DNA from: a virus
IMG/VR virus record: IMGVR_UViG_3300034198_019517
Span: 1 to 40,224 of that record
Strand: one strand, 5' to 3'
DNA: 40,224 bases
Made by a program: the position numbers and the translations under genes. Each line of letters opens with the position of its first letter. Within the stretch, counting starts at the first letter, position 1. Positions 33,468 to 40,224 of this stretch are shown here, one piece after another. Under the pieces are notes generated by a model that searched no databases, was not told where the DNA came from, and saw only the letters and a program-made list of their open reading frames with translations.

Positions 33468-34883
33468 ATGCTAAATCCTTTTTTTCAACAAGGAACTCCA
33501 CTAGAGCAAGGATTAATACAAGATTTAATTAATGAACAATTGAGGATGTATGGTGTAGAAGTACATTACTTGCCAAGGAGATTTGTAACTGAAAAGAAAG
33601 TCATAAAAGAAGTTATAGAATCTGCCTTCGATTCTGCATACCCAATAGAAGCATATGTGAATAGTTATGAAGGTTATGCAGATAATTCAACTATTTTGTC
33701 AAAATTTGGAATACAAGCATTGAATGAAATAGTTTTAACTATTTCTACAGAAAGATTTTCAAATTATATTTCCCCACTTATAAAAAATAAAAGTAATATA
33801 AAATTATCATCAAGACCAAAGGAGGGAGATCTAATTTATTTTCCTCTTGGAGATAGGTTATTTGAAATAAAGTACGTGGAGCATGAAAAACCTTTTTATC
33901 AATTGCAAGGAAATTACACTTATGAATTAAGATGTGAACTATTCAGATATGAAGATGAAGTTATCGACACTGGTATTGAAGAAATAGATGATGTCCTTTC
34001 CGGAATAGGAACAGACTTGGATTCTGGATTTGTTGCAGTGGGTCCAATACAAACACTTACTATGATTGGTATTGGTATAACTGCAACTGCCACCACCACT
34101 TTAGAAAATGGTGGAATAAGATTTATTACTGTGTCAAATAGGGGAGGTGGATATACCAGTACTCCTAGAGTTGGAATATCATCTGCACCATCTGGAGGTT
34201 TTACCGGAATTGCAACAGCGGTTATGATTGGTGGAATTGTTGCATGTAATAATAATGTCAATCCATTAGCAAAATCAGTTCAGGCAGTTAGATTAACAAA
34301 TGCTGGATATGGATATACAATAGCACCTGGGGTTAGATTTATTGGTGGTGGTGGTTCCGGTGCTGCAGCAACAGCAACTATAGGAGATGGAATTATTGGC
34401 AATATTACAATTTCAAATGCTGGTTCTGGTTATACATCTTCCCCTACAATAACTTTTACCGGAGTATCTTCAGTCTCTGCTGCGGCAACTGCAATCATAA
34501 ATGATGCAGGGTCAATTACATCTATTCAAATAATAAATTCTGGACTTGGATATACAGAAACACCGATAATAACCATTTCCTCCCCATATATGTCAGGAAT
34601 TGGAACATACAAATTTAATGAGATAGTAACAGGATCCACTAGTGGAACAACAGCAAGAGTTCGTTCATGGAATTCTGTCACCAAAAAGTTAGAAGTTGCC
34701 ACAGTGAGTGGTGAATTTGTTGTTGGTGAAAGTATAGTTGGAACGGCATCATCATCTTCCTATGAATTGAGAATGGTGAATACCGATGTTGTTGATGATG
34801 GTTATTCCGACAATACTGATATTGAAATAGAATCTATTAAGATTGTTGATTTCTCAGAAATTAATCCATTTGGTATGCCATAA
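33468..34883 (+). CDS. 14: neck protein gp14 with Gly/Tyr-repeat extension
   Basis: 471 aa against 256 in T4. Residues 1-200 are canonical gp14: NPFFQQGTPLEQGLIQDLI, GVEVHYLPRRFVTEKKVI and LIYFPLGDRLFEIKYVEHEK. Residues about 215-375 hold four or five Gly/Tyr beta-repeats (RGGGYTSTPRVGI, NAGYGYTIAPGVRF, NAGSGYTSSPTITF, NSGLGYTETPIITI). They are followed by a small beta domain (SGTTARVRSWNSVTKKLEVA) and an ending that resumes the gp14 pattern (FSEINPFGMP). The repeats thus look inserted rather than simply appended. gp14 forms the neck with gp13 and could display the repeats as whisker-like decorations. Confidence 0.92.
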   Translation: MLNPFFQQGTPLEQGLIQDLINEQLRMYGVEVHYLPRRFVTEKKVIKEVIESAFDSAYPIEAYVNSYEGYADNSTILSKFGIQALNEIVLTISTERFSNYISPLIKNKSNIKLSSRPKEGDLIYFPLGDRLFEIKYVEHEKPFYQLQGNYTYELRCELFRYEDEVIDTGIEEIDDVLSGIGTDLDSGFVAVGPIQTLTMIGIGITATATTTLENGGIRFITVSNRGGGYTSTPRVGISSAPSGGFTGIATAVMIGGIVACNNNVNPLAKSVQAVRLTNAGYGYTIAPGVRFIGGGGSGAAATATIGDGIIGNITISNAGSGYTSSPTITFTGVSSVSAAATAIINDAGSITSIQIINSGLGYTETPIITISSPYMSGIGTYKFNEIVTGSTSGTTARVRSWNSVTKKLEVATVSGEFVVGESIVGTASSSSYELRMVNTDVVDDGYSDNTDIEIESIKIVDFSEINPFGMP

Positions 34884-34886
34884 ATA
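34879..34886 (+). promoter_or_regulatory. T4-type late promoter box CATAAATA
   Basis: Overlaps the gp14 stop codon and lies 41 bp before ATG 34928 of gp15. The spacing gives a leader of about 30 nt. Confidence 0.7.
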
Positions 34887-34927
34887 GATCTTATTATACA
34901 TAAAAACTAACATTAGATATTAGAAAG

Positions 34928-35929
34928 ATGTTTGAGTATTTTTATCACGAAATATTAAGAAAAACTGTTATAGCTTTTGGATCTTTATTCAATAACATTA
35001 CAATCAAACATTTTGATTCTAATGGAAATGTATCCAGTGTTATTAAAGTGCCACTTGCTTATGGTCCAACTCAAAAGTTTTTGGCAAGATTGGAACAATC
35101 TCCAGATTTGAGCAAACCAATTCAAATGACATTGCCAAGAATGTCATTTGAACTTACGGGACTAACTTATGATACTTCCAGAAAAGTTTCAACAACTCAG
35201 TCATTTACTGTAAAGGATTCTATAGATGGTTCTATCATAAGAAAATCATACATGCCAGTTCCATATAATTTGCAGTTTGAACTTTCAATTATGGCAAAAT
35301 TGAACGATGATGCACTACAAATAACAGAACAGATATTGCCATATTTTCAACCATCTTACAATATAACTGTTGAATTGGTAGATTCTATTAATGAAAAGAA
35401 AGATATACCAATAATTTTAGAAAATATTATAATGCAAGATGATTATGAAGGCAATTTTGCAAACAGAAGAGTTTTAGTTTATACACTAAGATTTACTGCA
35501 AAAACATATCTATTTGGTCCTATATCGACTGCAACCAAAGATATCATCAAAAAAACTACTATCAGTTATATTACCGGAGAATCCACGGATACTCCAACAA
35601 GAAATGTTGTTTATTCTTCCACACCAAGAGCTATCAAAAATTATACGGGAACAGTTCTTACAAACTTGACAAAAGATATTGCCACAGAAGATATTTTAGT
35701 AACTGTAAATGATGCAAGTGGTATTTCAATCAATACCTATCTGGATCTTGAGGGAGAAGAATTGTATGTTAGATTAAAAAATGGAAATACACTAACTGTG
35801 GATAGGGGAAGAGACAATACAAAAATAACTTCCCACTTATCTGGTGCAGAAGTAAAATCAATAACTACAGCAGATGATCTTTTAGTTGAAGAAGGTGATG
35901 ATTTTGGATTTAGTGGTACAACTTTATAG
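34928..35929 (+). CDS. 15: tail completion / sheath stabilisation protein gp15
   Basis: 333 aa (T4 gp15 is 272). The start MFEYFYHEILRKTVIAFGSL and the block FLARLEQSPDLSKPIQMTLP (54-73), then MPVPYNLQFELSIMAK and LRFTAKTYLFGPI, are diagnostic. gp15 hexamers cap the tail tube and sheath and bind the neck. The last 100 residues form an extension with a repeat-like beta segment (ILVTVNDASGISINTYLDL, GRDNTKITSHLSGA). It starts behind its own late box and ends 2 bp before gp16. Confidence 0.92.
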   Translation: MFEYFYHEILRKTVIAFGSLFNNITIKHFDSNGNVSSVIKVPLAYGPTQKFLARLEQSPDLSKPIQMTLPRMSFELTGLTYDTSRKVSTTQSFTVKDSIDGSIIRKSYMPVPYNLQFELSIMAKLNDDALQITEQILPYFQPSYNITVELVDSINEKKDIPIILENIIMQDDYEGNFANRRVLVYTLRFTAKTYLFGPISTATKDIIKKTTISYITGESTDTPTRNVVYSSTPRAIKNYTGTVLTNLTKDIATEDILVTVNDASGISINTYLDLEGEELYVRLKNGNTLTVDRGRDNTKITSHLSGAEVKSITTADDLLVEEGDDFGFSGTTL

Positions 35930-35931
35930 TT

Positions 35932-36366
35932 ATGAAAATGACAAAAAAATTCGATAAGTTGAATGAGACCTTTAATACAAGTACAGATATTGTTCCAGTT
36001 GATACTGAAGCAGTTATAGAAAAAATTGAAAAAGTTGCATCTGTAGTCGATGATATAAAAAAAGATTATGATTACACTAGGGGAAATTTATATTCTCTCA
36101 TAGAAAAGGGTCAAGAAGCAATTAATGGCATTCTTGAACTTGCTCAAGAAAGTGAAATGCCTCGTGCATACGAAGTTGCTGGTCAGTTAATTAAAAACGT
36201 TGCAGATGCAACTGACAAATTAATGGACTTACAAAAGAAACTTAAAGACATAGAAGAGGAAAGATCTAGTAAAGGTCCAACTACTGTAAATAATGCATTG
36301 TTTGTAGGATCTACCGCAGAATTGGCAAAACTTTTGAAACAACAGTCTCAAGATAATCCAGGTTAA
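35932..36366 (+). CDS. 16: small terminase subunit gp16
   Basis: 144 aa (T4 gp16 is 164). The sequence is largely helical with a central coiled-coil-like region (AVIEKIEKVASVVDDIKKDY), the block NLYSLIEKGQEAINGILELA and PRAYEVAGQLIKNVADATDK, all typical of T4-type gp16. It recognises phage DNA and regulates the gp17 packaging ATPase. ATG 35932 lies 2 bp after the gp15 stop; ATG 35938 is an alternative. Unlike in T4, it is separated from gp17 by another gene. Confidence 0.9.
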   Translation: MKMTKKFDKLNETFNTSTDIVPVDTEAVIEKIEKVASVVDDIKKDYDYTRGNLYSLIEKGQEAINGILELAQESEMPRAYEVAGQLIKNVADATDKLMDLQKKLKDIEEERSSKGPTTVNNALFVGSTAELAKLLKQQSQDNPG

Positions 36367-36372
36367 TAAATA
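36365..36372 (+). promoter_or_regulatory. T4-type late promoter box AATAAATA
   Basis: Overlaps the gp16 stop codon and lies 22 bp before ATG 36395, so the gene between the terminase subunits has its own late promoter. Confidence 0.7.
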
Positions 36373-36394
36373 TAAAAAGGTTTAGTACAATTCA

Positions 36395-38182
36395 ATGCCA
36401 AAGTTGAAATCTCATAAAACAGTTGAGCAGATTGCAAAGAAGCATCGTCTTGATGTTTCTTTCATTCAAAAACAATTGGATATGGGAGAACCAATTGAGC
36501 ATGAGCATACTAAAGACCATGAACTTGCAATGGATATTGCTCTCCAACATTTAGATGAAATCCCAGACTATTATACTCGTTTAAAGAAAATGGAAGCATC
36601 TGCAAAAAAAGAACATAAGAAGTTTAAAGATGTAAAAGAATCTAGCGAAGAGCAAAGATATTGCCCTCTTTGTGATAAAAGAGAGGGACGTTCAGAATGC
36701 TCTTATGGTGGAAAAGCGTGGGATAAAGTTTCAGTAAAAGATCAAGAATATTCCATGGCACGTTCAGAACTTGATACTTTGGTAAAGGCAGCAGAGAGAA
36801 TCAAGAAAAAGGTTGGTAAAGGTGAGGGTAGTTTGGAAGCATGGGTTCAATCTAAAATTACTAAAGCCGCAGATTATATTGATACGGCAGCAGATTATAT
36901 TGATGGTGGAGAAATGGAGGAACAAATAACAGTAAGAAAAGGTATATTAAAAGGATCTGAAAGCCAAGTTAAAAGATCTACTGGAGCAGGGGCATTAACT
37001 CCTCCTGCTGCCCAACAACTTGGACCTATAGCAATAAAACTTCAAAAGAAAAGGGCAGCAGCAGTTTCTTTGCCAAAACTAAAAGAAGAAAAACTAGTTG
37101 ATAAAATTCTTAGAGAACTTCAAGAAGCATCAACATCTGGTGATGATGACTTAGGGGATTGGTTTAGAAAATCAAGTGGAACTGATCCAAAAACTGGAAA
37201 AAAAGTACCAGGATGGGTCCAATTAGGCGGAGAATATGCAGGTGCTCCCTGTGCAAAACAACCAGGTCAAACCACTAAACCAAAATGTGGTAGTTCTAAA
37301 ATGGCGGCAGAAATGTCTCCGGAGGAGGAAGAGAGAGCAGCAAGACGTAAAAGAAAAGAAGATCCAAATCCAGAGAGAGTTGGTAAGGCAATAAATGTTG
37401 CAACAGAAGAATTTGTCGATGAAGATGCATGTAAAGAAAAAGTAAAATCTAGGTATAAAGTTTGGCCAAGTGCATATGCATCAGGAGCACTTGTAAAATG
37501 TCGTAAAGTTGGTGCTGCAAACTGGGGAAATAAGACCAAAAATGAAGATGTAACCATTGAAGATGCAAATGGAAACTTACAGGCAGAAATTTTTGATCTG
37601 ATTACACCAGATCCGATTAAATCTCCCAAAAGCACTTTCATGGCAAATAATAGTATTGATGAGACAACTCGTCTTCAAGCAGAAAATGGAAATATTATTG
37701 CAGTGGTTCTTTCCTGGAGAGCAAAAACATACTCCATTAGAATGTTCTTCCCACAAGCATCAATGCCTTCTAAAAAAGATGTGACCACCGAAATTCAAAA
37801 AGTATATCCTGGGGCACAGGTTTTGCAATTTAATGCCTCAGGTATTCAACCAGGAATGCCGTTAATTCAGGTTGTAAATTCCAAGTCAAAAAACTATCTT
37901 CTTAACAATGGGACAATTGGCGAAGATTGGCAATCAGCAAATCGCAAAGATAAGACTGATGGTATGAGTCGTGAAACTGTTAAAAAATATCGTCAAGAAA
38001 ATCCAGACTCAAAACTACAAACTGCAGTAACTGAAAAGAATCCAAGTGGTAAGAGAGCAGATCGTCGTAAGTCTTTTTGTAGTAGGATGAAAGGTCACAA
38101 AGCGAAGAATACATCAGCAGAAACTGCAAGAGATCCAGATTCAAGAATTAATAAGGCACTTCGCCGTTGGAATTGTAATTAA
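36395..38182 (+). CDS. multidomain protein (DUF5661- and DUF6321-like), 595 aa, between terminase subunits
   Basis: Residues 1-70 (KTVEQIAKKHRLDVSFIQKQ, then HEHTKDHELAMDIALQHLDE) match a small domain known to me as DUF5661. Residues 89-107 contain CPLCDKREGRSECSYGG, a possible metal site. Residues 250-325 hold GDWFRKSSG, APCAKQPGQTTKPKCGSSK and ERAARRKRKEDPN. VKSRYKVWPSAYASGALVKC (about 347-366) and the C-terminal KSFCSRMKGH plus NKALRRWNC recall DUF6321-type sequences. The family numbers are from memory. The protein is basic, so DNA binding or a head-internal role is conceivable, but no function is established. It has its own late box and a 14-bp gap to gp17. Confidence 0.7.
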   Translation: MPKLKSHKTVEQIAKKHRLDVSFIQKQLDMGEPIEHEHTKDHELAMDIALQHLDEIPDYYTRLKKMEASAKKEHKKFKDVKESSEEQRYCPLCDKREGRSECSYGGKAWDKVSVKDQEYSMARSELDTLVKAAERIKKKVGKGEGSLEAWVQSKITKAADYIDTAADYIDGGEMEEQITVRKGILKGSESQVKRSTGAGALTPPAAQQLGPIAIKLQKKRAAAVSLPKLKEEKLVDKILRELQEASTSGDDDLGDWFRKSSGTDPKTGKKVPGWVQLGGEYAGAPCAKQPGQTTKPKCGSSKMAAEMSPEEEERAARRKRKEDPNPERVGKAINVATEEFVDEDACKEKVKSRYKVWPSAYASGALVKCRKVGAANWGNKTKNEDVTIEDANGNLQAEIFDLITPDPIKSPKSTFMANNSIDETTRLQAENGNIIAVVLSWRAKTYSIRMFFPQASMPSKKDVTTEIQKVYPGAQVLQFNASGIQPGMPLIQVVNSKSKNYLLNNGTIGEDWQSANRKDKTDGMSRETVKKYRQENPDSKLQTAVTEKNPSGKRADRRKSFCSRMKGHKAKNTSAETARDPDSRINKALRRWNCN

Positions 38183-38196
38183 TAAGTAGGTTTTTT

Positions 38197-39840
38197 ATGA
38201 GTGATGTTTATCTTGGTAATCCTTTATTAAAAAAAGCAAATACTGCTATTGAATTTACTCAAGAACAAATTCTTGAGTTTGTAAAATGTCAGGAAGATCC
38301 GGTATATTTTGCCAATAATTATGTAAAAATTGTAACTCTTGATCATGGTTTGCAAACCTTCAAACCATATCATTTTCAAGAGAAATTAATTAAAAATTTC
38401 CACCAACATAGATTTAATATCTGCAAGATGCCACGTCAGACTGGTAAGTCTACGACTGTGGTATCATTTTTGCTTCACTATGCAGTTTTTAATGATAATG
38501 TAAATATCGGCATTCTTGCAAACAAAGCAGCAACTGCAAGAGAACTGTTGGATAGATTACAGACTGCTTATGAGAACCTCCCAAAATGGATGCAGCAGGG
38601 CATTGTATCTTGGAACAAAGGATCCCTTGAATTGGAAAATGGATCTAAGATTTTAGCAGCATCTACATCAGCATCTGCTGTTCGTGGTATGTCATTCAAT
38701 ATTCTATTTTTGGACGAATTTGCTTTCGTTCCAAACCATATTGCGGATTCATTCTTTGCATCAGTCTACCCAACAATTACCTCAGGTAAGAATACAAAAG
38801 TTATCATTGTTTCTACCCCTCACGGTATGAACCATTTCTACCGCATGTGGCACGATGCGGAGAAAGGAAAAAATGAATATATTTTTACTGATGTTCATTG
38901 GAGCGAAGTTCCTGGACGCGATGAAGAATGGAAGAAGCAGACTATTGCAAACACCAGTGACCAGCAGTTTAAGGTCGAGTTTGAATGTGAGTTTCTAGGA
39001 TCCGTTGATACGCTGATTGCACCATCAAAACTCAGAACCCTCGTGTATGACCACCCTAAGACCCGTAGTGCGGGTTTAGATGTTTATGTGGATCCAGTTG
39101 AAGATCACGATTACTTAATGACTGTAGACGTTGCTAGAGGGGTAGGAAACGATTACTCAGCATTCACGGTAATTGATATAACACAGTTTCCTCATCGCGT
39201 AGTAGCAAAGTATAGAAATAATGAAATCAAACCAATGCTATTTCCAAGTGTTATTCATGAAATAGCAAAAAGTTATAATAGTTCATATATTTTATGTGAA
39301 GTTAATGATGTTGGCGACCAAGTAGCAAGTATTCTGCAATATGATTTGGAATATAATAATCTATTGATGTGCTCTATGAGAGGTAGGGCAGGACAAATAG
39401 TGGGTCAAGGATTTTCTGGAAAGAAGACTCAACTTGGCGTTAAGATGTCAAAGACTGTCAAAAAAGTTGGATGCCTCAATCTTAAGACAATGATTGAGGA
39501 GGATAAGTTATATCTAAATGATTATGAGATTATTGCAGAGCTCACCACATTTATCCAAAAACACAATTCCTTTGAGGCAGAAGAAGGGTGTAATGATGAC
39601 CTTGCGATGTGCTTAGTCATTTATGCTTGGCTAGTTGCTCAAGATTATTTTAAAGAACTTACCGACCAAGATGTTAGAAAAAGATTATATGAAGAACAAA
39701 AAAATCAAATTGAACAAGATATGTCTCCATTTGGATTTATTAGTGATGGTTCAGACGAAATGAGTTTTACTGATCAAGATGGGGATAGATGGTATGTAGA
39801 TGAGTATGGAGATCGTGCCTATATGTGGGAATATATGTAA
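38197..39840 (+). CDS. 17: large terminase subunit gp17
   Basis: 547 aa (T4 gp17 is 610). The ATPase domain has Walker A RQTGKST at 80-86 and Walker B ILFLDEF, with D173 and E174. The RNase H-like nuclease domain has MTVDVARG (D311), LCEVND (E368) and CNDDLAM (D467/D468), matching the D, E, D triad of T4 gp17. The protein packages concatemeric DNA through the portal and cuts it. It is a complete, intact copy. A degenerate late-like TAATAAGTA precedes it, and its stop overlaps the next ATG. Confidence 0.96.
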   Translation: MSDVYLGNPLLKKANTAIEFTQEQILEFVKCQEDPVYFANNYVKIVTLDHGLQTFKPYHFQEKLIKNFHQHRFNICKMPRQTGKSTTVVSFLLHYAVFNDNVNIGILANKAATARELLDRLQTAYENLPKWMQQGIVSWNKGSLELENGSKILAASTSASAVRGMSFNILFLDEFAFVPNHIADSFFASVYPTITSGKNTKVIIVSTPHGMNHFYRMWHDAEKGKNEYIFTDVHWSEVPGRDEEWKKQTIANTSDQQFKVEFECEFLGSVDTLIAPSKLRTLVYDHPKTRSAGLDVYVDPVEDHDYLMTVDVARGVGNDYSAFTVIDITQFPHRVVAKYRNNEIKPMLFPSVIHEIAKSYNSSYILCEVNDVGDQVASILQYDLEYNNLLMCSMRGRAGQIVGQGFSGKKTQLGVKMSKTVKKVGCLNLKTMIEEDKLYLNDYEIIAELTTFIQKHNSFEAEEGCNDDLAMCLVIYAWLVAQDYFKELTDQDVRKRLYEEQKNQIEQDMSPFGFISDGSDEMSFTDQDGDRWYVDEYGDRAYMWEYM

Positions 39841-40070
39841 TGGAATTGGATAAGCAGATAAATTTGGGGCATTTGTTGTTGACAGATAGGAAATGTAGAA
39901 GTTGCGATGAAATTAAAAATTTAATAGATGGATTCTATAGAACACGCAAAAATAGAGGTCCTGTGGCATCTTCTTATTCATATGAATGTAAAGAATGTAC
40001 AATAAAAAGAATAATTAACTCCAGAAAAAAACAAGAATTGTCATTTGAAAATGATTACCCAGATTGGTAA
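39840..40070 (+). CDS. small zinc-ribbon protein between gp17 and gp18, 76 aa
   Basis: Start chosen at ATG 39840 because it overlaps the gp17 stop (TAATG). Two CxxC knuckles, CRSC (C19, C22) and CKEC (C50, C53), about 27 residues apart, indicate a zinc ribbon, followed by a basic stretch TIKRIINSRKK. The pattern DGFYRTRKNRG between them resembles the zinc-binding part of endonuclease VII/HNH-associated phage proteins, but no nuclease core is present. A regulatory or DNA-binding role is likely. Confidence 0.7.
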   Translation: MELDKQINLGHLLLTDRKCRSCDEIKNLIDGFYRTRKNRGPVASSYSYECKECTIKRIINSRKKQELSFENDYPDW

Positions 40071-40109
40071 TAGTTCACCACAGATTTCCCCCACGTAAAT
40101 TATCTTTTT

Positions 40110-40117
40110 AATAAATA
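40110..40117 (+). promoter_or_regulatory. T4-type late promoter box AATAAATA
   Basis: Lies 34 bp before ATG 40152 of gp18, within an AT-rich gap. The tail sheath is one of the most abundant virion proteins, and a dedicated late promoter fits that. Confidence 0.72.
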
Positions 40118-40151
40118 TTTTTTAGATAAACTGAGATTTACGGAGAAAAAC

Positions 40152-40224
40152 ATGGCGACTCCTCAATTATCTCCAGGCGTACTCGTCAGAGAGGTTGATT
40201 TAACAGTAGGAAGAGCTGATAATG
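40152..40224 (+). CDS. 18: tail sheath protein gp18 (5' end only)
   Basis: The first 24 codons read MATPQLSPGVLVREVDLTVG and continue RADN before the window ends. This N-terminus is typical of T4-type cyanophage tail sheath proteins. A ribosome binding site, CGGAG (40141-40145), lies 6 bp before the ATG. The position after gp17 matches T4 gene order. Confidence 0.92.
   Translation, partial: MATPQLSPGVLVREVDLTVGRADN

Overview
The window is a contiguous piece of a T4-like myovirus genome, almost certainly a cyanophage (Synechococcus or Prochlorococcus type). The evidence is the canonical order of T4-type structural genes in cyanophage style: gp25, gp6, a giant gp7-position protein, gp8, a DUF4815 protein, gp13, gp14, gp15, gp16, gp17, then the start of gp18. 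Several small conserved genes typical of cyanophages sit upstream. All genes lie on the + strand. Family assignments come from recognising sequence motifs by eye; no database search was run.

Region 1 (1-3809) is a dense early-type cluster of about 14 small genes, mostly 43-110 codons and of unknown function, often overlapping by 1-4 bases. The one recognisable enzyme is a MutH/Sau3AI-family endonuclease (222-812). The most striking feature is a 32-bp element repeated seven times between 176 and 4687. It combines a small palindrome (TTGGATCGTCCAA) with promoter-like boxes (TTGGAT, exactly 17 bp, TAGTAT) and sits just after the stop codon of one gene and just before the next. It resembles in concept the mobile promoter/stem-loop cassettes (PeSLs) known in other T4-type phages. 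The cluster ends in a clear intrinsic terminator at 3784-3809.

Region 2 (3810-5660) holds a leader with stacked promoter signals (a late-like CATAAATA box and a consensus TTGACA-17-TATAGT promoter), two small genes and a perfect 17-bp inverted repeat that runs into the start codon of a 55-codon gene. The last, degenerate copy of the repeat, three further small genes and a second strong sigma70-type promoter with a dyad and a GC-rich leader follow.

Region 3 (5668-8328) carries short genes conserved in T4-like cyanophages, a GT-A-type glycosyltransferase and a 218-codon conserved protein. Region 4 (8324 to the end) is the AT-rich late module. It encodes the baseplate wedge (gp25, gp6, a 4158-aa gp7-position protein, gp8, a 2483-aa DUF4815 protein), the neck and tail completion proteins (gp13, gp14, gp15), the DNA packaging motor (gp16, gp17) and the tail sheath (gp18, cut by the window end). 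T4-type late promoter boxes (ATAAATA) precede gp25, gp8, gp13, gp15, the 595-aa gene and gp18, so the module is probably read as several late transcripts. T4-like gp9, gp10, gp11 and gp12 are not recognisable between gp8 and gp13; the two giant proteins probably do that work. One Gly/Tyr-rich beta-repeat occurs in four different structural proteins.
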